From: Mimachlamys varia
Lineage: Eukaryota > Mollusca > Bivalvia > Pectinida > Pectinidae
NCBI GenBank assembly: GCA_947623455.1
Contig: OX392535.1
Span: 35,116,688 to 35,180,687, forward strand
DNA: 64,000 nt
Reading direction: 5' to 3'
In this document: positions 1 to 12,369 of the stretch, piece after piece
How the letters are laid out: each line of letters starts with the position of its first letter
Position numbering within the stretch: position 1 is the stretch's first letter
Program-made: the position numbers and the translations under genes
Notes under the pieces: generated by a model
The model's database searches: none
Seen by the model: only the letters and a program-made list of their open reading frames with translations
What the model was told of the DNA's origin: nothing

Positions 1-1971
1 GTCTATAACACCACACCTGTCTGTAACACCACTCCTGTCTATAACACCACTCCTGTCTATAATACCACTCCTGTCTATAACACCACTCCTGTTTATAACA
101 CCACTCCTGTCTATAACATCACTCCTGTTTATATCACCACTCATGTCTATAAAACCACTCCTGTTTATAACACCACTCCTGTCTATAACAACATTCCTGT
201 CTATAACACCACTCCTGTCTATAACACCACACCTGTCTATAACATCACTCATGTCTATAACACCACTCATGTCTATAACACGACTCCTGTCTATAACACC
301 ACTCCTGTCTATAACACGACTCCTGTCTATAACACCACTCCTGTCTATAACATCACTCATGTCTATAACACGACTCCTGTCTATAACACCACTCCTGTCT
401 ATAACACGACTCCTGTCTATAACACCACTCCTGTCTATAACATCACTCCTGTCTATAACACGACTCCTGTCTATAACACGACTCCTGTCTATAACACCAC
501 TCCTGTCTATAACATCACTCCTGTCTATAACACCACTCCTGTCTATAACATCACTCCTGTCTATAACACCACTCATGTCTATAACACGACTCCTGTCTAT
601 AACACCACTCCTGTCTATAACAACATTCCTGTCTATAACACCACTCCTGTCTATAACACCACACCTGTCTATAAGATCACTCCTGTCTATAACACCACTC
701 ATGTCTATAACACCACTCCTGTCTATAACATCACTCCTGTTTATATCACCACTCATGTCTATAACACCACTCCTGTTTATAACACCACTCCTGTCTATAA
801 CAACATTCCTGTCTATAACACCACTCCTGTCTATAACACCACACCTGTTTATAACATCACTCCTGTCTATAACACGACTCCTGTCTATAACACCACTCCT
901 GTCTATAACACCACTCCTGTCTATAACACCACTCCTGTCTATAACATCACTCCTGTCTATAACACCACTCATGTCTATAACACCACTCCTGTCTATAAAA
1001 TCACTCCTGTTTATAACAACCACCTGTCTATAACACCACTCCTGTCTATAACACCACTCATGTTTATAACAACCACCTGTCTATAACACCACTCCTGTCT
1101 ATAACACCACTCCTGTTTATAACACGACTCCTGTCTATAACACGACTCCTGTTTATAACACCACTCCTGTCTATAACAACATTCCTGTCTATAACACCAC
1201 TCCTGTCTATAACACCACTCCTGTCTAAAACCACTCCTGTTTATAACAACCACCTGTCTATAACACCACTCCTGTTTATAACACCACTCCTGTCTATAAA
1301 ACCACTCCTGTCTATAACACCACTCCTGTTTATAACAACCACTTGTCTATAACACCACTCCTGTCTATAACACCACTCCTGTTTATAACACCACTCCTGT
1401 TTATAACAACCACCTGTCTATAACACCACTCCTGTTTCTAACAACCACTTGTCTATAACACCACTCCTGTCTATAACACCACTCCTGTCTATAACAACCA
1501 CTTGTCTATAACACCACTCCTGTCTATAACACCACTCCTGTCTATAACACCACTCCTGTCTATAACACCACTCCTGTCTATAACACCACTCCTGTCTATA
1601 ACACCACTCCTGTCTGTAACACCACTCCTGTCTATAACACCACTCCTGTCTATAACACCACTCCTGTTTATAACAACCACCTGTATATAACAACCACCTG
1701 TCTATAACACCACTCCTGTCTATAACACGACTCCTGTCTATAACACGACTCCTGTCTATAACACGACTCCTGTCTATAACACCACTCCTGTCTATAACAC
1801 CACTCCTGTCTATAACACCACTCCTGTCTATAACACCACTCCTGTCTATAACACCATTCCTGTTTAAAACAAATACCTGTCTATAACACCACTCCTGTTT
1901 AAAACAACCACCTGTCTATAACAACCACCTGTCTATAACAACCACTTGTCTATAACAACAACTTGTCTATA
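1..1971. repeat. 18-bp minisatellite array
   Basis: About 110 tandem copies of an 18-bp unit close to tcctgtctataacaccac. The unit is a multiple of three without a stop, so long frames arise on both strands (plus: repeating SITPLL; minus: repeating GVIDRS or CYRQEW). Copies from about 1010 onward include shortened units (aaccacctgtctat) that break the frames. It runs off the left edge of the window. The apparent ORFs of up to 296 codons are by-products of the repeat and not genes. Confidence 0.97.
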
Positions 1972-2677
1972 AGACCAATGCTATATGGCTTGGTACTTGA
2001 GTTCATCACTGACTAATGAATTGTGAGCTGTGGTACCTATGTACAGTCCAGCCTGACCAGTTAATTACCAGTTGATTAGGAGAAATAGTTATGCTGGCAG
2101 CAGTGGAAACCTACACTGGAGATAGGCTGTCTCATACAAAGAGAGATAACTCTCATAGCTGTCTCTACAAAATATATCACATGAATTCAAATATTTCTGA
2201 CAGTATATAAACTGCAAAGGCCAAGGTTATGCATACATGTGTAAATAGATCTTTGAAAATTTCAAACCTTTGAACATTTTCTTCATTGAAATCAATTTGT
2301 TATTTGATAAGAAATATCCAGTGAAATCCATGATTGAATTTGAGTTCAACAGGGAAAAAAACCATTAGATCATTTCTATTTTGAATAAAAAATTGTTTCC
2401 CCAATAAATTTTGACTGATTTATACACTTCCAGATAGGAAAGCACTAAATTGCATTCACCGATTATCAAACATTTTCGACCGATTTCCTTGTATGACACC
2501 GATGGTGTTATCACATCTGTGTTTGTATTTGCCGTATCAGCAGTGTCAACATCTATGCAAACAACATTATTACAATGTAAATACCCAGCATACCGAAAAT
2601 ACCCCAGTTATTTGTACACCTCCACCACCCCAGACTTGTGATTGGGCCCTGCTGTCAAATACTGCTACTTACAGATA
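1972..2677. other. Inter-array spacer, no gene called
   Basis: Non-repetitive sequence between two arrays. The minus strand has an open frame of roughly 80 codons without a start (about 2370-2610), and the plus strand has 61-63 codon frames over the same bases. No family was recognised for either, and no splice-phase argument links them to smg5. Confidence 0.4.
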
Positions 2678-5405
2678 GCTTGTGAGGATCACACCCTTGA
2701 CCAGTACACACCCTGGTACACCATACTACAGACACAGGGTGTGGAGAGTATAGTGTGTTTGTAAAGAATCTTACCCATAGCTTGTGAGGATCACACCCTG
2801 GTACACCATACTACAGACATGGGGTGGGGAGAGTATAGTGTGTTCATAAAGAAACTTACCCATAGCTTGTGAGGATCACTCCCTGGTACACCATACTACA
2901 GATTTGAGGTGGGGAGAGTATAGTGTGTTCATAAAGAAACTTACCCATAGCTTGTGAGAATCACACTCTGGTACACCATCCTACAGATTTGAGGTGGAGA
3001 GAGTATAGAATGTTTGTAAAGAATCTAACCCATAGCTTGTGAGGATCACTCCCTGGTACACCATACTACAGACATGGGGTGGAGAGAGTATAGTGTGTTT
3101 GTAAAGAATCTTACCCATAGCTTGTGAGGATCACTCCCTGGTACACCATACTACAGACATGAGGTGGGGAGAGTATAGTGTGTTGTAAAGAATCTAATTA
3201 CCCATAGCTTGTGAGGATCACTCCCTGGTACACCATACTACAGACATGAGGTGGGGAGAGTATAGTGTGTTGTAAAGAATCTAATTACCCATAGCTTGTG
3301 AGGATCACTCCCTGGTACACCATACTACAGATTTGAGGTGGAGAGAGTATAGAATGTTTGTAAAGAAACTTACCCATAGCTTGTGATGACCACACCCTGG
3401 TACACCATACTACAGACATGAGGTGGGGAGAGTATAGTGTGTTGTAAAGAATCTAATCACCCATAGCTTGTGATGACCACACCCTGGTACACCAGCATAA
3501 AGATTTGAGGTGGAGAGAGTATAGAATGTTTGTAAAGAAACTTACCCATAGCTTGTGAGGATCACACCCTGGTACACCATACTACAGACTTGAGGTGGAG
3601 AGAGTATAGTGTTGTAAAGAATCTTACCCATAGTTTTGAGGATCACACCCTGGTACACCATACTACAGATTTGAGGTGGAGAGAGTATAGAATGTTTGTA
3701 AAGAAACTTACCCATAGCTTGTGAGGATCACTCCCTGGTACACCATACTACAGATTTGAGGTGGGGAGAGTATAGTGTGTTTGTAAAGAATCTAATTACC
3801 CATAGATTGTGGGGATCACACTCTGGTACACCATACTACAGACATGGGGTGGGGAGAGTATAAAATGTTTTTAAAAAATCTTACTCATAGCTTGTGATGA
3901 CCACACCCTGGTACACCATCCTACAGATTTGAGGTGGAGAGAGTATAGAATGTTTGTAAAGAATCTTACCCATAGCTTGTGAGAATCACACTCAGGTATA
4001 CCATACTACAGACATGAGGTGGGGAGAGTATAGTGTGTTGTAAAGAATCTAATTACCCATAGCTTGTGAGGATCACTCCCTGGTACACCATACTACAGAT
4101 TTGAGGTGGAGAGAGTATAGTGTGTTGTAAAGAATCTTACCCATATTTTTGAGGATCACACCCTGGTACACCATACTACAGACTTGAGGTGGAGAGAGTA
4201 TAGTGTTTTCATAAAGAATCTTACCCATAGCTTGTGAGGATCACAACCTGGTAAACCAAACTTCAGACTTGAGGTGGAGAGAGTATAGTATGTTTGTAAA
4301 GAATCTTACCCATAGCTTGTGAGAATCACACTCTGGTACACCATACTACAGACATGAGTTAGGGAGAGTATAGTGTGTTGTAAAGAATCTAATTACCCAT
4401 AGCTTGTGGGGATCACACTCTGGTACACCATACTACAGACTTGAGGTGGAGAGAGAATAGTGTGTTGTAAAGTATCTAATTACCCATAGCTTGTGGGGAT
4501 CACACCCTTGTATACCATACTACAGACTTTAGTTGGCGAGAGTACAGTGTTTTCATAACGAATCTTACCCATAGCTTGTGAGGATTACTCCCTGGTAAAC
4601 CATACTACAGATTTGAGGTGGGGAGAGTATAGTGTGTTTGTAAAGAATCTAATTACCCATAGATTGTGGGGATCACACCCTGGTACACCATACTACAGAC
4701 ATGGGGTGGCGAGAGTATAGTATGTTTGTAAAGAATCTTACCCATAGCTTGTGAGGATCACTCCCTGGTACACCATACTACAGACATGGGGTGGAGAGAG
4801 TATAGAATGTTTGTAAAGAATCTTACCAATAGCTTGTGAGGACCACACCCTGGTACACCAGCCTACAGATTTTTCTTTATGAAAACACCATACTCTCTCT
4901 ACCTCAAGTCTGTAGTATGGTGTACCAGGGTGTGATCCCCACAAGGTGGAGAGAGTATAGAATGTTTGTAAAGAATCTAACCCATAGCTTGTGAGAATCA
5001 CACTCTGGTACACCAAACTACAGACATGGGGTGGGGACAGTATAGAATATTACCCATAGCTTGTGAGAATCACACTCTGGTACACCAAACTACAGACATG
5101 GGGTGGGGACAGTATAGAATATTACCCATAGCTTGTGAGAATCACACTCTGGTACACCAAACTACAGACATGGGGTGGGGACAGTATAGAATATTACCCA
5201 TAGCTTGTGAGAATCACACTCTGGTACACCAAACTACAGACATGGGGTGGGGACAGTATAGAATATTACCCATAGCTTGTGAGGATCACACCCTGGTACA
5301 CCATACTACAGAAATGGGGCTAAGAGAGTATAGTTTGTTTGTAAAGAATTTTATCCACAGCTTGTGAGGATCACACCCTTGACCAGTACACACCCTGGTA
5401 AACAA
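2678..5405. repeat. ~85-bp tandem array with 72-bp sub-array
   Basis: Around 32 copies of an 83-87 bp unit containing cccatagcttgtgaggatca, ctggtacaccatactacag and gtggggagagtatagtgtg. Units 5010-5280 are a homogeneous 72-bp deletion variant (four to five copies), open as a 24-residue repeat on the plus strand. The first and last units share an extra 14-bp segment (gaccagtacacacc) that interior units lack. One unit near 4870-4945 is inverted. On the minus strand each unit carries ctgtag followed about 36 nt later by GGTAAGA, resembling a small exon with both splice sites. Confidence 0.95.
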
Positions 5406-6187
5406 TACTACTATGGATCATAGAGAGATTGAAGTATGATTGTACAGATTCATTTTGATATGTGAAACAAAGGGATGTCATGTGGTAAAGCTTAATATGA
5501 CTTTCAGAGAATCATAGGAACAAGCTTGTGATAAAGTGATATATAAGAACCTCAAATTATCATTATTATTGATATGCACATCAGTCCAGGAGGAGTGACA
5601 CAACGAAAACACAATAAAACACACTTTACAGACAGCATTATATACCCTTGCTTATGACAAATGGGACAAGAACACAGCCTGTGTTATCTAGATCTGTAGT
5701 AATCAAAACCCAGTCAATAACAAATCATAAAAAATTTAACAAATCATTGTTTTCCCCTGCTAAGGACCGCAGTCAGGGGTTTCAAACCACATGTGTAACG
5801 GAAAAGAGAGTACCTGGCTTCCGCAGTGGGTAAAATCTTGATACCTTGGTTCCAAGTCAGAGGCTCTACCACTGAGCAAAATGATAATTTTTTCTAGCTT
5901 GAAGCTAAAAGGTGACTGGAGTCCTAGGTACAATCAAAGTCTGCTATACAATTATACAACACAAAGAAGGTTGTCGGCTTAAATACACAATTATTTTTCT
6001 AATTTCGTTTTTTAAACAAGTAGCTGTAAAATTCTGTATTAAGTGGGTATTTGTTACAAGCTACATGCAGTACTGTCTGCCAATGAAACAACTGCCTAAT
6101 ATGCGAAACAACTTGCATCAAATCATCCTTCAAAGAAAAATTTAGAACGGTATACTTTCAAAACTGGTGAACTGCAAAAAATGCAGC
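5406..6187. other. Unique spacer with tRNA-like remnant
   Basis: No gene recognised. The stretch lies between the 85-bp array and a TTAA-bounded element. Around 5812-5885 a decayed tRNA-like segment is visible on the minus strand (annotated separately). A plus-strand frame at 5912-6145 has no recognisable motif. Confidence 0.4.
5812..5885 (-). repeat. Degenerate tRNA-derived SINE head
   Basis: Read on the minus strand, the segment has a good RNA polymerase III A-box (gctcagtggtagagc) at the 5' side. The B-box region is only weakly kept (ggtatcaagatt). This pattern fits a tRNA-derived SINE head or tRNA pseudogene, not a working tRNA, since no clean acceptor stem or T-arm can be drawn. Confidence 0.45.
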
Positions 6188-6951
6188 TTAAGGACGCTCG
6201 ACCCTACGTAATACACAAGTTTTGATTCTCGTTTTCTGGTGACGTAGCTTCCTATTTGTGTACCTGGAATTTGAAAACGGAGTGTCAAATTCGTTTTACG
6301 CAGTGATATGTCGCGATGTCAACAATGGCGAGATGAGAGGTGACGGTTCAAGTCTTCAACTCAAGATTACGAGCAAATAAAGTATTCTCACGACCACTCC
6401 TATTGCAAAACAACAACAAAAAACAGATGCACACGATATCGACACATGGTCGGACACTGACAGCGACGGCAACAGTATAGAAACAGAATCGGAATGTAGG
6501 CCTATAATACTGGTACAACTAGCCATTGTTTCTCAAACTGGAGAGAGAGTCGGCGTGTGGTAGAATTATCCGTGTTGGCAGAACGTTTACACAAGGGCTG
6601 TGCCTGGTCTCATTATATATGCACTATTATGCTGTTGAAAATATAACACAGAATGCCGGTAGTTGTTATGTTCTAAAATGTTTTAGGCTTGTATATGTGT
6701 TATGTAAAAATACTACCCACTACAAAAACTTCCTAATAGCATCAAGGGAGACAACCTACCATAGACACAGTTTTACATCTAGTTTTCAATAAGTAGCATA
6801 AAAAGCATGTCTGTGATATTTTGATTCATTTTTTTGATTGTGTTTTATGTAACTATACGGTATGTAAATAAATTGACTATGCTACATAATCAACATATGA
6901 AAGTTTTAAGGAAATCTAGCGGTTAATTGCGAAAGGGTCGAGCCTCCTTAA
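6188..6951 (+). mobile_element. piggyBac-like TTAA-flanked remnant
   Basis: The element is bounded by TTAA on both sides (6188-6191, 6948-6951). Its inverted ends match well: TTAAGGACGCTCGACCCT at the left, and the reverse complement of the right end reads TTAAGGAGGCTCGACCCT. TTAA target duplication is the hallmark of the piggyBac superfamily. Inside, near 6440-6540, an acidic frame containing DTWSDTDSDGNS resembles the acidic N-terminus common in piggyBac transposases, ending at a stop; no catalytic region remains. It is non-autonomous. Confidence 0.7.
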
Positions 6952-7025
6952 ATTTGCTCCAGTATTTCAGCATTGTCATGCTCCAAAACCTCAAGACACA
7001 AATACAAGCTCCAAGGGAGTGACCG

Positions 7026-7440
7026 TTTTACATCTAGTTTTCAATAAGTAGCATAAAAAGCTTGTCTGTGATATTTTGATTCAATTTTTTGTTTGTGTTT
7101 TATGTAACTATACGGTATGTAAATAAATTGACTGTGAATACTGAAATTTGTCCGCTAGATATTAAAATAACACACTTTGTAAAAATCGTTTTGTCCATTT
7201 TTCCACAAAATTTTTATTTTATTGTATGTTTGTGATTTTCAACAACATTCACAAGAAAAAAAATTGAGAAAAAATAAATTTTGAAAAAAATCATTTTTTT
7301 GGGTGTTTTTTACCAAAAATGAAACAAGTCATTGGAATGCTTAGATTTTCACAAAATCATCTCTACCTGGTAGCATAATCAACATATGAAAGTTTTAAGG
7401 AAATCTAGCGGTTAATTGCGAAAGGGTCGAGCCTCCTTAA
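7026..7440 (+). mobile_element. Duplicated 3' part of piggyBac-like element
   Basis: A second copy of the element's 3' end. 7026-7137 matches 6771-6890, and 7375-7440 matches 6886-6951, ending in the same inverted terminus and TTAA. The 66 bases after TTAA are also repeated (6952-7017 and 7441-7506), so the copy arose by tandem duplication after insertion. This copy holds about 234 bp (7138-7372) missing from the first copy, which therefore looks internally deleted. Confidence 0.75.
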
Positions 7441-8560
7441 ATTTGCTCCAGTATTTCAGCATTGTCATGCTCCAAAACCTCAAGACACAAATACAAGCTC
7501 CAAGGGAGTGACCGTCAAATTGGCAGCCACACATAGAGGCTTGACTTCCTCCAGTACTCTGGTAATTATCATGTTTGCACACACCAACAAACACATGTAC
7601 AAGCTCCAAGGGCGTGACAGTCAAATTGTCAGCCTCACATAGAAGCTTGACTTCCTCCAGTACTCTGGTAATTATCACGTTTGCACACACCAAAAAGCAC
7701 ACATGTACAAGCTCCAAGGGATTGACAGTCATATTGTCAGCCTCACATAGAGGCTTGACTTCCTCCAGTACTCTGGTAATTATCATGTTTGCACACACCA
7801 ACAAGCACATGTACAAGCTCCAAGGGAGTGACAGTCAAATTGTCAGCCTCACATAGAAGCTTGACTTTCTTTGGTAATTTGGTATGGTCAAGCTCCCACA
7901 TATTAACGGACACAAGAACATTCAGCTCTGAGGAGAAACAGGCAAATTACGTACAGCTTGACATACACTAGTAGTTCATCAATGTCCAGCTCCATCAAAT
8001 CAACAAACACAAGTACAGGTTCTAAGGAAGTGACAAAATGTCCATCTCATATAGGAGCTTGACATACTCCAGTAGTTCAGTACTGTCAAGCTCCGACAAG
8101 TACAGGTTCTAAGGGAGTGACAGAATATCCAGCTCACTGGCTTTTCCAGTAGTTCAGCACTGCCAAGCTCCATGAAATCAACAAACCCACGTTAAGGTGC
8201 TAAGGGAGTGACAGAATATCCAGCTCACATAGAAGCTTGCAAGGTTCTAAGGGAGTTTCAGAATGTCCAGCTCACACAGAAGCTTGACATACACCTGTAG
8301 TACAGCACTCACTGTCAAGCTCCAGCAAATCAACAAACACAAGTACAAGCTCTAAGGGAGTGATAGAATGTCCACCTCACCTAGAAGCTTGGCTTTTCTA
8401 GTTCAAGCTCCATGAAATCAACAAACCCATGTTCAGGTTCTTAGGGAGTGACAGAATGACTAAATGCAAAAGAAGCTAGACTTTTCCAGTAGTACAGTAC
8501 TGTCAAGCTCCATCAAATCAACAAACACAAGTACAAGCTCTGAGGGGGTGACAGATGTAT
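7441..8560. repeat. 108-bp and degenerate minisatellite array
   Basis: Four good copies of a 108-bp unit (7480-7880) contain caagctccaagggagtgaca, gcctcacatagaagcttgac and tccagtactctggtaattat. They are followed by diverged shorter units up to 8560. The 108-bp unit is open on the minus strand as a 36-residue repeat (RVLEEVKPLCEADN..), but the later units contain stops and shifts. No match to smg5 or another family was recognised. Confidence 0.9.
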
Positions 8561-9082
8561 GGGTATAGAATACCTAAAACAGCAGGAGTTATTGATACTA
8601 CACATTCTGTCATACTGTCTGTACCTATTAGTATCATCAACCGGTCAAAGTTTCACAACAACCCGGCAACAAGCACTCCATAGCCCTATATCTAAAGGAC
8701 AAACGTCAGCTGTACAATGATAAAGCAATCTGAGGCAAGGACAAACGTCACATGCCAAAATATCAAATCGGTTTTCCGAATTTGTATTTTTAGTTTCCGT
8801 TAAAAAATTAAAAATCGTGTACAGTTAAAGTTCTTAAGAGTAGATGTTTATTTTCAATTTATTATTATAAGGATTAAAACAATATTTTTAAACACTCAGA
8901 AAAAAATATCTGAAAGACCAATATAATTATAGTAACACATTTCCCAATCTCTGTCGTTGACAGTTGTTGCTTAATTCTTACATTCACTTTTTCATTTGAC
9001 CATTAGTAAATTCTGAAAGCTAAGAATATCAGTAAAATTTTGAATTTTCACCAATTTTATCAAATGGTTCATGGTACATTGT
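8561..9082. other. AT-rich spacer
   Basis: No gene, tandem repeat or element end recognised. Short direct repeat ggacaaacgtcA occurs twice near 8697 and 8740. Confidence 0.4.
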
Positions 9083-9424
9083 CATACCTGTCAACCCTCC
9101 CTCATAAGGAGGGAGACTCCCTCGTTTTGACCAAAATTTACCAATTTCCCTCAACATCTCCCTCATTTAAGTCCAAACCCATAATACTCAAAATCAACAT
9201 CTGGTGGTCAAATTATCTCCAAGTTACTGCAGGATATGTGTAATGACCATAATAGGTGTATCTGGATCAAATGAATACTTTGTGAAGTAATTTTGATACA
9301 AAATAAGGGAAAGACAAATTGAGCAATGCAGTTTCAGTCGCATTTAACACACTTCCTCCTTCATTGGAAATATGAAAAGAGGGAGATCTCCCTCATTGGA
9401 GGTTTCAGAGATTGACACCTATGC
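9083..9424. mobile_element. Short DNA element, 'ccctccctc' family copy 1
   Basis: Dispersed repeat seen again at 28211-28575 (shared ggagggagactccctc, accaaaatttaccaatttcc, ctccctcat and agtccaaac). The ends form a weak inverted repeat, tacctgtcaaccctcc at left and ggtgtcaatctctgaaacc on the reverse of the right end. Each arm also has internal gggag/ctccc hairpins. The structure suggests a non-autonomous DNA transposon; superfamily not assignable. Confidence 0.6.
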
Positions 9425-9987
9425 ATTGTGTACAAATATTTTGACAACAAGATGTCAATCATTATATCAAATATTATTTTACCAAGATGTGCTTGTGTTT
9501 AATGGCCCATCAAAAAAACATTTTATTACAGAAAACAACAACTAACACGCTTATATCATAAAACAATACATATATTTCTAAATTTTTTTCATAACTTTGT
9601 GTAATTTCATAGAAATCTGGGATCAATCATTTTCTTGGAACATTTTTGCAATGTTGTCATTTTTCTAAGTGCACCTGTCCATTGTGCACCTGCACTGATA
9701 CCTGTATCAGAACGCACTGAGGATGTATAATAAGGTCGCTCCTATCACTCTTGTGTGACAAAGTCTATTGAAGCCTGTGAAATCTCTCCACTTTACCGAG
9801 TCAAAGTCTAGTATCTTAAACACATGACAAAGCTGTTCAGCCTGAATTGGGGGAGGTTGATGAGTCATACAGCACGGAAGGTCACTTGAGTGGTCACACT
9901 TACCCCGACTGACCTCTGCGGTCAAGGACTTGAGAAACAACCTCCAGACCACAATACTCAGTATGATCTCTATCGCATTGTGTTACA
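9425..9987. other. Spacer, possible unassigned minus-strand exon
   Basis: A minus-strand frame spans 9707-9952 and contains a good donor (CGGGGTAAGTG, near 9905). Its translation does not resemble the missing SMG5 PIN domain or any family I recognise, so no gene is called. Confidence 0.3.
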
Positions 9988-10185
9988 ATGTGTCAGAACT
10001 CTTACCCTGTTAAGTGTTTAAAGCAACGCATTCCGTACAGGCGAATACTTTCAAAATTGTGTCAGAACTCTTACCCTGGTAAGTGTTTAAAGCAACGCAT
10101 TCCGTACAGGCAAATGCTTTCAAAAATTTCTCAGAGCACTTACCCTGGTAAGTGTTTAAAGCAACGTGTTCTGTACAGGCGATAA
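9988..10185. repeat. ~65-75 bp triplication
   Basis: Three tandem copies of a unit containing cttaccctggtaagtgttta and aagcaacgcattccgtacag. On the minus strand every copy ends in CAGGGTAAG, a donor-like string. The plus-strand open frame of 65 codons is a product of the repeat. Confidence 0.85.
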
Positions 10186-11289
10186 CTTCTCAAAAGTTGT
10201 TTTAAGGAGATATTTTCAAAGTGTGGTAGCTCTGTTTGAGATTGTTTAAACAAAGCATTGCAATATATATGTTGATAAAAATATTCCAAAAACTTTCAGA
10301 AAATATATCATAGAATTTAGCAATGTTCTTGGAGTATGCAATGTTTCAAGTTGCAGACCTGGGAACCATTGCCAGTGCTTGTCAGTAGTTTTCAAGCTGG
10401 TTGTCAGTAGTTTTGATCTGTTGTCAGTAGTTTCAGTATAAGTGGGACGAAATCTACTGATGAATTATAAAGCAATTTTGTGAGGGATAATTGCAATCTA
10501 ATTAAAAAACAGATCCTTGTTCTCACTCTGTTTTACAAGGATCTGACAACATCCTAAAGAGGTCATGTTCAGATGACCTTTGTCGCCTGTTTACCTAGCA
10601 CTAAAATAATTTTCCAATGACCTGTCATCTTGCAGCAAGTCATTTCGTCACATTATTCCACTTGAACTTTTTGGTGACGAAATGACTGAACGGACAAATG
10701 CAAATATGCAAGCTTTGTCGCCTCAAAATGCCACTGTCAAGATTCTGACAGTGGTAATTTGATTGGCCAATTCAAAAGGTCATCGGCACATGACCCCCCT
10801 ATGGACCTCGCGGATTCGAAAAACAGATTGACAAAGATTCACAGAAAGTATGTGGTAGTTTAATAAGAAATTTAACTCGAAATAAACGTAATTGTTTACA
10901 TTAATTTTTAATCTATTCAATTTAAATTAGAATAAAAACACATTTTTATTTTTTTTTTTTTAATTTCCGTAGCATCTCATTGTCAATCCGTAGTCCGTAT
11001 TTTATTACTAAATTCCGTAGCAATTACGGACAATCCATAGGAGTTCCCAGGTCTGAAGTTGTCCATTTTCAAAATTTTAGCAAAAGTGAAATATATTTAA
11101 AGAAATACATTCTGAATAATTGTCTTAGAAAAACTGCAAAAAAAATGTATTCAAAATTTTTAAATTTTAAATTTGGATGCATTAAGTCCACATCAAAAAG
11201 AATAAAATCATGGACATAATGCATTTTATAAAAATGAATAACACAACTTTTAGAAATATAACATTTTTAGTTTCAAGTTTAGTCAGTAA
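10186..11289. other. AT-rich spacer, no gene
   Basis: Low-complexity and AT-rich sequence with short repeats (ttgtcagtag three times near 10390-10440). Probably intron 20 of smg5 if the PIN exons lie to the left. Confidence 0.4.
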
Positions 11290-11720
11290 ATTTCTTGATC
11301 TTTCAAGTTCTAATTGTTTTCATAGTCTTTTTGTCTTTACCTAGGTATACAAACTTATTGTATTTATAGATTTAGTTAAGATTAACTGATATCAGCAATA
11401 TTCAAGATGAATTCTTACGCGGTTACCGGTTCATGCAGCAGTTGAAACACGCTATTTGTAAACATGAGTCCATTTTGAGCTGTCTTCTACCTTCGGCTTG
11501 TTGTTGAAGTGGGCCCAATCTGAATTATTTTCAATTCTTTGGATTTTTTTATCAGGAGTTTCTTGCTAGTTACCGCTCAGGTTTACTTCATTTTAGGCTT
11601 ATTTTTGCATGGTTATCAACTGGATAATTTCCTGAAGTTACGTATATTGGACCTTTATCAAAAATCCTGTAGTTATTTATATATATGTTGCTTCTTTATT
11701 TCATTTCGTCAGATTATGGT
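11290..11720. repeat. Dispersed repeat, partial copy of the 22.4-kb element
   Basis: Roughly 80-85% similar to 22598-22922 (shared aactgatatcagcaatattc, gtcttctaccttcgg, ttaccgctcaggtttacttc, cctgaagttacgtatattgg). The terminal inverted repeats found on the second copy are missing here, so this one is truncated. Confidence 0.75.
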
Positions 11721-12369
11721 TAATGGTGGTGAAAGCATCTGAAATCCATTACTTTCACTTTTTCATCTTTGAAGAACTGCCTCCTGTTAAATCTAAAACG
11801 ATCCATAAGTCTGAAATAATGCTTGGAAGTCTTCAATGTCCTCGTATTGTATACAAAATTTAAGCGAAACAAAAACACTGAAGTTTCAGGAGGCTAGCTA
11901 GGGTCAATTACATTGTATGTTACCTGACCCTAATAGTTCACCAGTTCAGACATGTAATTTGACTTAAACATTTGATCTTATGACCTTGAGGTAAAAATGT
12001 AAAATATGAATTTGATCTTTGATCTGGTTACTTTGAGGTTAATGATACATGTAATAGGACACAGTGAGGGGCCATTGGCATCACCTTGGCACACACCTTA
12101 TTTGACAGAAAATCAATCGCATAGGCTACTGCAATGCACCTTAAAAAATGTTGACCGTTTGACTTGAAAATCAAAAGGGGTCATCTGCTACCAATGTCCA
12201 ATCACCGTAAGGAATATCTGAAGAATCAAGTAAAGGGCTCTTCAGTTATTGGTCAGACAAGATGTGGTCTAATGGCCGGCCGTCTGAACGACATGTGCAA
12301 ACCCCTCTTTTTTTTAATGTGGGGCATGAAAAATAGATTTATCATAGTTATATGAATGAGTGTATAGGT
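11721..12369. other. Spacer, no gene
   Basis: Unassigned sequence with gaccttgaggt/gatctggttact phrases that look like old dispersed repeats. No exon with matching phase was found. Confidence 0.35.

Noticed and set aside
143..1033. 296-codon plus-strand frame
   Set aside because: Entirely made of the 18-bp repeat, no start context, domain or splice signals; open on the other strand too.
2480..2650. Minus-strand segment with acceptor tatttgacag and frame AQSQVWGGGGVQITGVFS as a possible SMG5 C-terminal exon
   Set aside because: Similarity to the end of SMG5 is too weak and no neighbouring PIN exon was found.
9707..9952. 81-codon minus-strand frame as the missing SMG5 coiled or PIN exon
   Set aside because: No match to SMG5 in any frame; the phase cannot be tied to exon 20.
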